DNA from: UBA1952 sp965246855
GTDB lineage: Bacteria > Bacteroidota > Bacteroidia > Chitinophagales > Chitinophagaceae
DNA length: 64,000 nt
Direction of reading: 5' to 3'
Assembly: GCA_965246855.1 (NCBI GenBank)
Contig: CBDFFP010000009.1
Location: forward strand, 151,957-215,956
Translations under genes and position numbers: made by a program
Part shown: positions 16,736 through 24,922 of the stretch, piece after piece
Position numbering within the stretch: position 1 is the first letter of the stretch
Layout: each line of letters opens with the position of its first letter
The notes under the pieces: generated by a model
Told to the model about the DNA's origin: nothing
What the model saw: only the letters and a program-made list of their open reading frames with translations
The model's database searches: none

Positions 16736-17866
16736 TCACTCCTCCACCACAATCCCCTGCCCGCCATAGTCCCGCGCCAACACCGCGCTGTACTCCACCG
16801 CTTTCTCCAACCAGCTTTTAAAAACCGCCCGCGCGCCCTCCGCCGTCAACGCCGGATTCAAGAGCGAAGCGCTCAGCAAAATATACTCGCCGCGCACCGA
16901 GAAAATAACGCCCCGGTGCTGGTAATTCGCGCCCAGCAGATAGCGGTATAAAGTGTTGATGTGCTGCTGCGGCAGGCGGCACAAAAGCGTGTCGGAAGAA
17001 ATAAAACCATCGCCGGGATTGTAGCGCAGCCGCATCCGCACCGGACCGGAATTAATTTCCCAGCGGTTAGCTCCGTCGCGCGCCAAAACCACCGGGTAAC
17101 CCATGCCTTCCAGTGCTTCTTCTATCTTCAAGGCCATACCGTAAGTCGGCTCGTTGCCGCTGTCCGGGGCCGGAAAGTCAATCTGCGTGCCACACACGGG
17201 ACAATATTTCCCGCTTTCCAAGCTCTCCGCCGTGATGCCGCTCCCACAACTCGGACACGCCAGCGCACGCTTGCCATAATGCGGGCGATACAACTCTAAA
17301 TCTCCCAACAGATAGCGCGCCGAAAGCGCAAAACCTAGGTTGTCCCCGCCTTTGATAATGAAGGTGTTCACGCCTATCACGTCGCCGTCGGCGTTCACCA
17401 GCGGCCCGCCGGAATTTCCGGGGTTGATGGCCGCATCCACCTGCAGATAACGCAGGCCATTCTGAATGCGGTCGGCGCGCGAAATGGTTCCCTGCGTGGC
17501 GGTGTAGTTCAGTCCATAAGGATGCCCAATCGCCAACACACGGTCTCCATTCTGCGGCGGGGCGAAGGAACCAATGGTAATGACCGAAAAAGGCGCGTCG
17601 GTCTTCTCCGGCGGAAGGAGAAAAGCAAGGTCACGGCGCTCGTCGGTAAACAGCACACGGATGACCTGACGCGGGAAATGCACGCCTTTAATAATCACCT
17701 GCTCAAATCCTTTCACCACGTGGTTGTTGGTGACAATGAGGTTATAGTCGGTGAGGTAAAAACCCGTTCCGGTGCCGGTGGTTGTGGCAATCTGCACAAG
17801 CGCGCGGCGGAATTTTTCAATAATGCTTTCGGGGTTCAGGAGTTGCGAAACGGGAAGGGAAGGCAT
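16736..17866 (-). CDS. Trypsin-like serine protease with zinc ribbon
   Basis: Protease of 376 residues with no signal peptide, so probably cytoplasmic. The start at 17864-17866 (MPSLPVSQLLNPES) is chosen because the upstream frame (to 18091) lacks conserved sequence. The catalytic triad is visible: His in TNNHVV, Asp in RRDLAFL, Ser in NPGNSGGPL, all in DegP/HtrA-like order. Instead of a PDZ domain it has a four-cysteine zinc ribbon (CPSCGSG...CPVCGTQ, about residue 210-235) and then a C-terminal domain of about 130 residues that resembles YbjN-like folds (inferred). It is divergent from the HEPN gene. Confidence 0.88.
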   Translation of the reverse strand: MPSLPVSQLLNPESIIEKFRRALVQIATTTGTGTGFYLTDYNLIVTNNHVVKGFEQVIIKGVHFPRQVIRVLFTDERRDLAFLLPPEKTDAPFSVITIGSFAPPQNGDRVLAIGHPYGLNYTATQGTISRADRIQNGLRYLQVDAAINPGNSGGPLVNADGDVIGVNTFIIKGGDNLGFALSARYLLGDLELYRPHYGKRALACPSCGSGITAESLESGKYCPVCGTQIDFPAPDSGNEPTYGMALKIEEALEGMGYPVVLARDGANRWEINSGPVRMRLRYNPGDGFISSDTLLCRLPQQHINTLYRYLLGANYQHRGVIFSVRGEYILLSASLLNPALTAEGARAVFKSWLEKAVEYSAVLARDYGGQGIVVEE

Positions 17867-17960
17867 GGTAAAAGCGGTGCTTTTAGAGTGAAGTTCCGAA
17901 TGAATTTTTGGAGAAGCAGAAAACCCTTTTGCAGTTTGGGGCGTTAAATGCTTTTGAAGA

Positions 17961-17994
17961 TTTGCGGAAGGCGTCTTTCGGTAGATTATTTTTG
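17961..17994 (+). promoter_or_regulatory. Candidate promoter for the HEPN-MNT-paaBC cluster
   Basis: TTTG at 17961-17964 and a perfect -7 box TATTTTTG at 17987-17994, with 22 bp between them, 55 bp before the HEPN start. This matches the Bacteroidota TTG/TAnnTTTG arrangement. Confidence 0.5.
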
Positions 17995-18048
17995 CGGAAT
18001 TATTTCCTTTAAAAAAAAAGCGCAGACCCTCAATTTCCGGCAGCCAAA

Positions 18049-18447
18049 ATGACGAAAGAAGAACACATTCAGTGGTGGCAGGCCGAAGCAAATCGCCCCT
18101 GGCACACGGCCACTTTGTTGTACCGCGAACGAGATTCTGTAGCAGCCTTGTTGTTTTGTCACCTCACGATTGAAAAGTTGTTAAAAGCCCTTTGGATACG
18201 TGACAACGTGGAAAATATACCGAAACGCACCCATGACCTGCGAAGCATTTACAACGAAACCGACGTGAAACTGCCCAACGGCTGGTACGACTATCTGAAC
18301 ACAATAACAGGCTGGAATATTGAAGGGCGATATCCTGATTACAAGCTCAAAATCTATGAGCACGCAACGTCCGAATATAAGGAACACCATTATCAAAAAC
18401 TATGCGAGTTGAAAGCCCTCTTAGAATCCGCGCACTCGGCGAACTGA
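18049..18447 (+). CDS. HEPN-domain protein
   Basis: All-helical HEPN protein of 132 residues. The family pattern includes AALLFCHLTIEKLLKALWI (helix that carries the conserved H/E-K residues), the KRTHDLRSIY segment and GRYPDYK. The usual R-x4-6-H RNase motif is not obvious, so nuclease activity is uncertain; the protein may be of the HI0074-like structural type. It overlaps the nucleotidyltransferase gene by 46 bp. HEPN-MNT pairs are known type VII-like toxin-antitoxin modules in which the MNT partner nucleotidylates the HEPN toxin. Confidence 0.88.
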   Translation: MTKEEHIQWWQAEANRPWHTATLLYRERDSVAALLFCHLTIEKLLKALWIRDNVENIPKRTHDLRSIYNETDVKLPNGWYDYLNTITGWNIEGRYPDYKLKIYEHATSEYKEHHYQKLCELKALLESAHSAN

Positions 18448-18743
18448 TTAACGGTTTTCTGGTCGGCTTGTCCGATTTGGGGTTTCCGCCTGTCCGCAGC
18501 GTTTTGTACGGTTCTTATGCAAAGGGAAATCCGCAGCCCGAAAGTGACGTAGATTTGGCTGTATGGGTTAAAAAAGTCCCTTCGTTTTCCGAGCGCGAAC
18601 AGCCATCTTTCCTGCAACTTTGCAGCCGCTATTATCCTATTTCGCCTCGTTTTTTTGAAGCAGGCGCTACAGAAGTTGAAGAGCCATTTATTGCAGAAAT
18701 CCTGCGAACCGGAAAAAACATTCTTTTACCTCAACACGCCTGA
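18402..18743 (+). CDS. MNT-type nucleotidyltransferase
   Basis: Minimal nucleotidyltransferase of 113 residues, the likely antitoxin partner of the HEPN protein. The active site GSYAKGNPQPESDVDLAVW shows the GSx10DxD signature in about residues 37-55. The start at 18402 lies within the HEPN gene, as is common for this pair. It ends only 3 bp before the paaB start, so the pair appears to share a transcript with paaBC. Confidence 0.9.
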   Translation: MRVESPLRIRALGELINGFLVGLSDLGFPPVRSVLYGSYAKGNPQPESDVDLAVWVKKVPSFSEREQPSFLQLCSRYYPISPRFFEAGATEVEEPFIAEILRTGKNILLPQHA

Positions 18744-18746
18744 TTC

Positions 18747-19112
18747 ATGAAAAACATTTTTCTCCGCTACGGCGACTACGGCGACCGCGAGGCTGCCGGC
18801 GGCCCGCAATCTCAGAAGCAAAACACAGCGCAAAACGAGTGGCCGTTGTGGGAAGTTTTTATCCGCAGCAAAGCCGGCCTTGACCACAAGCACGCCGGTT
18901 CGCTCCACGCCGCCGACGCGCAAATGGCCGTAGAAAATGCCCGCGACGTTTATACACGCCGCATGGAAGGCATCAGTATTTGGGTGGTGGAAAGCAAACA
19001 TATCCATGCTTCCGACCCGAATGAATCGGGTTCATTATATGACCCGTCTGCCGACAAAGTCTATCGTCACCCGACTTTTTATACCATTCCCGACGAAATC
19101 GGACACATGTAA
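18747..19112 (+). CDS. paaB: 1,2-phenylacetyl-CoA epoxidase subunit PaaB
   Basis: Small accessory subunit (121 residues) of the PaaABCE phenylacetyl-CoA epoxygenase. Diagnostic segments are WPLWEVFIRSKAGLDHKHAG, LHAADAQMAVENARDVYTRR and SIWVVESKHI. The N-terminus carries an extra glycine/acidic stretch. It acts with PaaA, the catalytic diiron subunit, and PaaC. PaaA, paaD and paaE are not in this window; the place where paaA would normally be is occupied by the HEPN-MNT pair. paaC follows after a 64-bp AT-rich gap. Confidence 0.93.
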   Translation: MKNIFLRYGDYGDREAAGGPQSQKQNTAQNEWPLWEVFIRSKAGLDHKHAGSLHAADAQMAVENARDVYTRRMEGISIWVVESKHIHASDPNESGSLYDPSADKVYRHPTFYTIPDEIGHM

Positions 19113-19176
19113 ATAAATTACTAATATTAGTGATTAATAAATAATTAGCCACTAATCGTTAATCATTAATCAATAG

Positions 19177-19983
19177 ATGTCTCATCTTTTTTACGTTCTC
19201 CAGCTCGCCGATAACGCGCTTATTCACAGTCAGCGGCTGAGCGAGTGGTGTGGTCATGCGCCAATTCTGGAGCAGGATATTGCGATTACAAATACGGCGC
19301 TTGACCATATGGGACAGGCGCGGAGTTTGTATCAATATGCCTGTGAGTTATTTAACGCTCTTCCAGCGGATAAAAAAGAAGGCGCTTTTTCCTCAACGCT
19401 GCTCCAACAAGTGACGGGCGATGTGAAAGAAGACGACCTTGCGAGCCTGCGAGATGGATGGGATTTTCGCAATATATTGTTGGTAGAACAGCCAAATGGT
19501 GACTGGGCGCAGACCGTTTGCAAGTCATTTTTCTACGATGTGTTTCAGCATTTGCTGTATGAAAATCTCGTGAAAGGCCCAGATACACAGCTCTCCGCGA
19601 TTGCCGAAAAATCGTTGAAAGAAGTTTCGTATCACAGAAAATGGTCGTCGGAATGGATAATTCGCCTCGGCGATGGCACAGACGAAAGCCATCAAAAAGC
19701 GCAGGAAGTGGTTGAGAGACTGTGGTCGTTCACCGGCGAATTGTTTCTGCCAACAGAAGCGGAAAGCTTCGCCCACCACGCAGGCATCAGCCCCGATGTA
19801 GCGACATTAAAAGACAAATGGACGGTAGAAGTAAGCGCCATTCTTCAAGAAGCAACCATAAATCTGCCTACTAATAACTGGATGCAGAAAGGTGGTAAAA
19901 CTGGTCAGCACAGCGAACATCTCGGTTATATTCTTTCGGATCTACAGTTTATGCAACGGGCGTATCCGGGAATGGAATGGTAA
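19177..19983 (+). CDS. paaC: 1,2-phenylacetyl-CoA epoxidase subunit PaaC
   Basis: Structural subunit of 268 residues, a ferritin-like fold paralogue of PaaA that has no functional metal site. Conserved parts include QLADNALIHSQRLSEWCG, ITNTALDHMGQARSLY, the NILLVEQPNGDWA stretch and the C-terminal HLGYILSDLQFMQRAYPG. Length is normal. It follows paaB and no paaD/paaE is found after it: the next gene, 71 bp downstream, is on the opposite strand. The 70-bp gap is AT-rich and holds no recognised element. Confidence 0.93.
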   Translation: MSHLFYVLQLADNALIHSQRLSEWCGHAPILEQDIAITNTALDHMGQARSLYQYACELFNALPADKKEGAFSSTLLQQVTGDVKEDDLASLRDGWDFRNILLVEQPNGDWAQTVCKSFFYDVFQHLLYENLVKGPDTQLSAIAEKSLKEVSYHRKWSSEWIIRLGDGTDESHQKAQEVVERLWSFTGELFLPTEAESFAHHAGISPDVATLKDKWTVEVSAILQEATINLPTNNWMQKGGKTGQHSEHLGYILSDLQFMQRAYPGMEW

Positions 19984-20054
19984 GGTTAATAGAAAATCAA
20001 TAATAAACAATTAATAGTGTGTTATTAATAGCGATATTTTATCCTCATCAATCA

Positions 20055-20738
20055 TTAAATATACCAATAAGCACTCAGCATTACAACCGTTCCTACCAAA
20101 TAGCCAAGCCATACTTCGCTGCTTCGGTGGGCACCGAGCAGCAAGCGGGATGTGCCGATAATGCTGGCCAAGAATAAAAACAGAAAAAATACAGGGAGCA
20201 TATTAATTGGATTCATTATCATTAAAGCGACCACAATTCCGAGCGTTCCGCCTGCCGCTACGGCGTGCATGGAGATTTTAAAGAAGATATTTACAAGAAA
20301 AACAATAATAATATTCCAGAAAGAACCTAACAAAAGCACCTTTAAAATCAGAGGTGTTCCAGGCAGACTATTCAACACATGAGAGGCCCAGAAATACCAA
20401 ATCATAATGCCCATTAACGGCAAGATGCGGTCTTTGGCATCTGCCATTTCAATCTTACGAATAAAGCCTAATGCCTTCATTAGTAAAATCGTGAGCAACG
20501 GAAACAACACTGTGCAGACGCCGACAATCCCCAGCAGATTAACGAAGGAACCTCGCTCTAATATGTTCCCTTCCGGCATTCCCGCAAAATGGACCGGCGC
20601 GAGTTTGTACAGAAGCAGCATCAGCACCACCGGCATAAAAACCGGGTGGAACAGATAGGAAATAAAAGTGGCCAGTGTGCGCGAAAGCCGCGTAAGATAC
20701 GGGTAATCTGCGCCTTCGGCTAAAGGGGTGTTTTGCAT
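20055..20738 (-). CDS. PAP2-like membrane phosphatase family protein
   Basis: Integral membrane protein of 227 residues with about six hydrophobic segments. The start at 20736-20738 (MQNTPLAEG) is preferred to an in-frame start 15 codons upstream. The motif parts K/DRILPLM, ISMHAVAAGG and GTSRLLLGAHRSSEVWLGYLVG follow the order of PAP2 phosphatase motifs, with M in place of the usual G in SGH, so activity is doubtful. It probably acts on lipid phosphates or is a degenerate relative. It is followed downstream by nothing on its strand and preceded by a phospholipid synthesis pseudogene. Confidence 0.78.
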   Translation of the reverse strand: MQNTPLAEGADYPYLTRLSRTLATFISYLFHPVFMPVVLMLLLYKLAPVHFAGMPEGNILERGSFVNLLGIVGVCTVLFPLLTILLMKALGFIRKIEMADAKDRILPLMGIMIWYFWASHVLNSLPGTPLILKVLLLGSFWNIIIVFLVNIFFKISMHAVAAGGTLGIVVALMIMNPINMLPVFFLFLFLASIIGTSRLLLGAHRSSEVWLGYLVGTVVMLSAYWYI

Positions 20739-20789
20739 AAGGGCGAAGGTAAGATCAGCAAGAGGATACGGACTGCACTTCAAAAATTA

Positions 20790-21391
20790 TTATCCGTTGA
20801 ATAGCTTGTGCCTCTTGATTTCCTTGTTTCTCCGAAGTTGCAGGGCATGGTAAAAAGTAGGAACGTCGTTCTCCCACTGCTTCAGCGTTAGGATGATAAC
20901 GATGATTTCTATCCGTGTGAGCAGGCCCACCCAAAACATGCATTGAAACAGAATGCCCGATTCGCATTGCAGCAGCAGTTGAACCAGCGTAGCAAAAAGC
21001 AGCAGCGTCCAGATTTTGGCTCCAATAGAATGTGTAGCGATTTCTTTTCGAAATTTTAAAAAACTCACGGTATAAGTGAGTGCTTCCACCCCCAGCAGAA
21101 TGCCCAATGGAAGTGCTTTCTCCCGAAAGAAAGGCAATGAACATAAGCCGCTACTGCCACGCAAACAAAGAAAATCTGGTCTATGGTGGAGTCTAGGCGC
21201 CGCAGCCTTTGCGTAGAAACGCCAAGTCGCCTTGCGATGATACCATCAAAAATATCCGTCAGCAACCCAATGGTGAGCAGCGTAACCGCAATCGCCGGAG
21301 CGTATGTTACTTGCAGAAAGCTTAATGCCAGAATAACGCCCCCGAGGAAAAGCCGCGCGTAAATGAGTATCAAGGGGATGTGGAACTTCAT
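20790..21391 (-). pseudogene. CDP-alcohol phosphatidyltransferase, frameshifted
   Basis: The N-terminal frame (start 21391) has the CDP-alcohol signature DIFDGIIARRLGVSTQRLRR and LDSTID, in the spacing D-x2-DG-x2-AR-x8-G-x3-D-x3-D (here G is followed later by D and D). After YVHCLSF the continuation REKALPLGILLGVEALTYTV with the KFRKEIATHSIGAKIWT motif lies in another frame (track from about 21140 down to 20790). A single missing base around 21125-21140 (near TTTCGGG) explains the break. About 200 residues would result if it were repaired. It may be a real inactivation or an assembly error. Confidence 0.82.
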
Positions 21392-21426
21392 ATGAAACCG
21401 CCTTTTCGCGCTATATAATCCTTCCG

Positions 21427-23475
21427 TTAGCGTTTGTTTTTATCCCCCGAAAACTGCCATGCCACCTGCGCAAACACCCGTCGCGGCAATCCGCCCGAAG
21501 CATTATTGCCGCCATGTGGGCCGCTACCCGCAGCGGTGCTGGCCAAGTTGAGCGGCTGGCTGTAAAGCACATTTTTCACACCCACCGTCAGCGAAAATCT
21601 GTTCTTCCAAAAGGCGCGTTGCACCGACACATCTAATTGATGAAAAGCAGGCGATGTGCCGCCATAAATCGCGTTGCCTTCGGCGTCAGCGGAGAGAAAA
21701 CGGCTTTCGCCGGTGTATTTGTAAAAGGCATTCACGCTCAGCTTCAACGGCTTTACCGCCCAGAAAAAATTGCCGGTTACCTCCTGGATATTAAAACCCT
21801 CATAAGCGCCGTCCACGCCCAAAACACGCGTCAGGCCATAGCCGCCGGAAAGCCGTAGGCTGCGCCAAGAAGCTTCTGTTTGAAGATTTACGGTAGCCGT
21901 TTTCTGCCGAGCCAGATTGCCATAGATACGGCGCAGACTGGTAGAGTCGTCGGTAGGATTGACGAGCGTAATGCCGTCGCGCACGTCGTTGTAATAGCCG
22001 CTCAAAACGGTGTTCATCTGCACGGCGCGAGCAACGGCATATTGGGAAGAAACGGAAAGCTGGTAGTTCTGGCTGCGCTCGGCGCGCAGGGCGGAATTGC
22101 CCAAAATCTCGTGGTTCTGATCCACAAAACGCAGATACAATTCCTTCAAAGTAGGCGCGCGAAAACCTTCGGCGTAAGAGGCACGCAGCTGCACCTTTTC
22201 CACAGGCCGGAAAAAAATGTTCACCGCAGGAACAATCGGTGCGCTGTAGGAAGAATTGTGGGCCGCACGAAGCCCGCCTTGCAGGGTCGCCCGCTCCTTC
22301 CAAAAAGAATAAGAGACATTGGCGTAGAGCGCATAATCTTCCTGCCGGTATTTGCCGCTTTGTGCCGCCGGGTCTAGCTTGGTGCTGCTGCCGGTTTGGA
22401 GGGTGATGTCATAGCCGCCATCCACTTTAAAATCCTTCCCCACCGGGCGGCTGTAGTTGCTGCGCAGCGTCACATCGTCAAAGCGGCTCGTGTTTTGGTC
22501 GCCGCTGCCCTGCGTGGGCACTTCCTGCATGGTTTGCAGGTTTTTCTCTACCGATTCGCGGACGCGGTGATAATAGCTGTAGCTATTGGCGAGATTCCAG
22601 CGGCCTTTCTTTCCCATTTTTCCTTCCAGTTGAAGGCGGTTGAGGGAGCGTGTTACCCAGAAATATTGGTCAAGGCCATAGGCGGCATAAGGGTCCACAT
22701 AAGCCGTTCCGCGATTGGTTACTTTCTCCCGGAAATAATCGCTCGTGGCCGACAGCCGGAAGCCCGAAGGCGCGGTGTAGCTGTAAGTACCCGTAGCGAA
22801 ATACTGCGTTTTGGGCTTGAACAGCAGGCGGCGGAAAGGCGCAACGGTATCCAGATCGCCCCAGCCTTCAAAAAAGTTCCGGCCCACGGTGAGGTCGGCG
22901 CTGTGGCGCGCGGTCAGTTGTCCGCCAATGGAAACGTCCACATTATAGCGCCCTACCGATTCAGTGAAAGCACGCGTGGTAAGCTCCCGGCGCGGCGTTT
23001 TTTTAGTGATAAGATTGATAACGCCGCCAAGTGCGTCAGAGCCATAGACCACGCTCATCGGCCCCTGCACCAGCTCAATGCGGGCAATGCGGGCGAGGTT
23101 CATTTGGCCCAAATCTATCGCGCCATTTTCGCGGCCATTCACCGGCAGGCCGTCCACCAAAATCTTCACTTTGCTTGCGCTCAAGCCCTGCGACTGCACC
23201 GATGTTCCCAGTTGCGGGTCGGTCTGGAGTTGCAGGCCCAATTGCGTCACCAGGGCTTCGGCCAGTGTTACCGCGCCCTGCGCTTTAAACTGTTTTTCAT
23301 CAATGACACGGTAAAGACTCAGCGCGTTTTGGAGCTTCACCGGCGCCGCCACACCTGTCACCACCACTTCGCCCAGTGCCTTGCCGCTATCTGCTACCGG
23401 CACAGAAGAAAGCTGCTGCGCCCATGTGGACGCAGCAGCAAACAAAAAAACGAAAATCAAAAGCGGTGCGCGCAT
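21427..23475 (-). CDS. TonB-dependent receptor (HmuR-like)
   Basis: Outer-membrane receptor of 682 residues. A signal peptide ends around ASTWAQ. No carboxypeptidase-like N-terminal domain is seen; the plug runs from about 35 to 155 (ALGEVVVTG as the TonB-box-like start, IELVQGPMSVVYGSDALGGVINLITKK as plug end). The barrel follows, with the family motif FRAPTLKELYLRF and a final aromatic-ended strand QVAWQF. It directly follows the HmuY-like gene on the same strand (13 bp apart), which points to haem or metal-complex uptake. The substrate is inferred from that neighbour. Confidence 0.9.
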   Translation of the reverse strand: MRAPLLIFVFLFAAASTWAQQLSSVPVADSGKALGEVVVTGVAAPVKLQNALSLYRVIDEKQFKAQGAVTLAEALVTQLGLQLQTDPQLGTSVQSQGLSASKVKILVDGLPVNGRENGAIDLGQMNLARIARIELVQGPMSVVYGSDALGGVINLITKKTPRRELTTRAFTESVGRYNVDVSIGGQLTARHSADLTVGRNFFEGWGDLDTVAPFRRLLFKPKTQYFATGTYSYTAPSGFRLSATSDYFREKVTNRGTAYVDPYAAYGLDQYFWVTRSLNRLQLEGKMGKKGRWNLANSYSYYHRVRESVEKNLQTMQEVPTQGSGDQNTSRFDDVTLRSNYSRPVGKDFKVDGGYDITLQTGSSTKLDPAAQSGKYRQEDYALYANVSYSFWKERATLQGGLRAAHNSSYSAPIVPAVNIFFRPVEKVQLRASYAEGFRAPTLKELYLRFVDQNHEILGNSALRAERSQNYQLSVSSQYAVARAVQMNTVLSGYYNDVRDGITLVNPTDDSTSLRRIYGNLARQKTATVNLQTEASWRSLRLSGGYGLTRVLGVDGAYEGFNIQEVTGNFFWAVKPLKLSVNAFYKYTGESRFLSADAEGNAIYGGTSPAFHQLDVSVQRAFWKNRFSLTVGVKNVLYSQPLNLASTAAGSGPHGGNNASGGLPRRVFAQVAWQFSGDKNKR

Positions 23476-23488
23476 AAGGAAGAAGACC

Positions 23489-24820
23489 TTATTTCTGAAT
23501 CAGGAGTTGGGCGGTTTTCGTCCAGCCGTTTCCGGCTACGGTAACAAAGTAGGTCCCGGCAGCGGCGTTGCCCAGTTGAAGCTGATAGCCGTTCAATCCG
23601 GCGTTGATGCGCAACGCGCTTGTTTGAATCGTGCGGCCCATGGCATCCGTAACAACGAGGCGGGCATTGCCGCTCTGCTTCACGTCTAGCAGGATTTGCG
23701 TTTCAGCAGCGGCAGGGTTGGGAGCCAGCATGAAGGCGTTTACCGGCGTCTCTACATTGGAAACGGCAGTTGGAATAAGGCCCAACTCGCGGTATTGATA
23801 CACGGTTTTGCCAGTTCCCGTTTGCAGAGTACTATCAAATCCAAAGGAAAGGAAGCGAAGTTGATAATACTTGCCGGAAACCGTGGACCTGAGAAGGTAA
23901 TTTTTCGCTGTGTCAACGGTGTAGCTCGTACCTGCAAACGTCTTCCAGTCAGCACCCATGGTGTTGATATCGCTAGAATAGGTTTTAGAAGCATAGCCTG
24001 CTGCCGCAGAATCCGCATTAGGATTTACGACTTCTGCCACCGTAACACCCGGATTTTGCAGCACACCAGTTACTTTATACATCGATATCATACCGCCTTG
24101 CATCTGCGGTTCGGTGTAGCGGGTAAAAAGCAGTTCCCAGTTCATCATGTCCGGCTCGCGGTTTACGACAGAACGGGTAGCGGCATCGTAATAAGCAAAG
24201 GCCTTGTTTACGAAACCGTTTTGGCGATAAAGCCTTATGGTCGTGTCGCCTGTGTTGTCAAACTTCGCAATGCGGAATTCATAGTGTACCGAGTCGGCAG
24301 GTGCAGAAACGTAGCGTTGAATCCAGACCTTGTAATCGCCGGAAGTTGTCTTCAGCAGGTACAGAGAGTCGCCGGTTATTTCGTGCGTCGTTTGGTTGTA
24401 TTGTCCCCAAGAGTAGTCAAAGCCGTTGGTGATATCTACCATTTTGTTGAAAGCTCCTGTGTCCCATGTTGTATTGCTGTTGTAAAGCGGCATGGCGGTG
24501 AGGCCCACTGTATCGGCTACGCCCAATGAATCAAACATCATGGAGGCCTGCTTGTGCAGAGAATACACTTTCACCGACTGACGGGCGTGGTTCGCCAGAA
24601 TAGACAAGGTGGAGCTCATGCCTATGGGGTTTACCGAAAAAGCAAGCGTCCAGTTGTTGTTTACCGCAGAGTCGGAATAGTTGTTGTCCAACTTGCGGAA
24701 GACATCATTGGTGTACCCGGTGTTCATCATCGCCGAGTCGGTTTTCCAGGCCATGGAAGTTTGTGCAGAAGCAACGCTGCAAGCGCCTGCAAGGAGCAAA
24801 GAAGTCAAGATTGACCGCAT
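23489..24820 (-). CDS. HmuY-like protein with T9SS type A sorting domain
   Basis: Exported protein of 443 residues. The start at 24818-24820 gives a clean signal peptide (MRSILTSLLLAGACSVASA). The body has HmuY features: YSDSAVNNNWTLAFSV near residue 50, a WDTGAF segment and a DFSWGQYN-like region, in the style of haem-binding HmuY proteins. The C-terminal ~80 residues (from VNAFMLAPNPAAAETQILLDV to the AAGTYFVTV end) form a type A T9SS sorting domain, unusual for HmuY, which is usually a lipoprotein. It is the upstream partner of the TonB receptor gene. Confidence 0.82.
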   Translation of the reverse strand: MRSILTSLLLAGACSVASAQTSMAWKTDSAMMNTGYTNDVFRKLDNNYSDSAVNNNWTLAFSVNPIGMSSTLSILANHARQSVKVYSLHKQASMMFDSLGVADTVGLTAMPLYNSNTTWDTGAFNKMVDITNGFDYSWGQYNQTTHEITGDSLYLLKTTSGDYKVWIQRYVSAPADSVHYEFRIAKFDNTGDTTIRLYRQNGFVNKAFAYYDAATRSVVNREPDMMNWELLFTRYTEPQMQGGMISMYKVTGVLQNPGVTVAEVVNPNADSAAAGYASKTYSSDINTMGADWKTFAGTSYTVDTAKNYLLRSTVSGKYYQLRFLSFGFDSTLQTGTGKTVYQYRELGLIPTAVSNVETPVNAFMLAPNPAAAETQILLDVKQSGNARLVVTDAMGRTIQTSALRINAGLNGYQLQLGNAAAGTYFVTVAGNGWTKTAQLLIQK

Positions 24821-24922
24821 AAAAAAGAAGAAATGTTTGAAAGAGGCGCAAAGGTATCCGCGTCTTTTAGGCAAACACGATTTATGGGGAACTATTGACC
24901 GGGAAATGACTTTGCGGGAAGC

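Noticed and set aside
18049..18447. Clear RNase-type HEPN toxin
   Set aside because: The R-x4-6-H motif is not evident, so only the fold and the pairing with MNT are claimed.
22396..23544. 382-codon ORF opposite the TonB receptor
   Set aside because: A shadow of the receptor gene, with no family features of its own.
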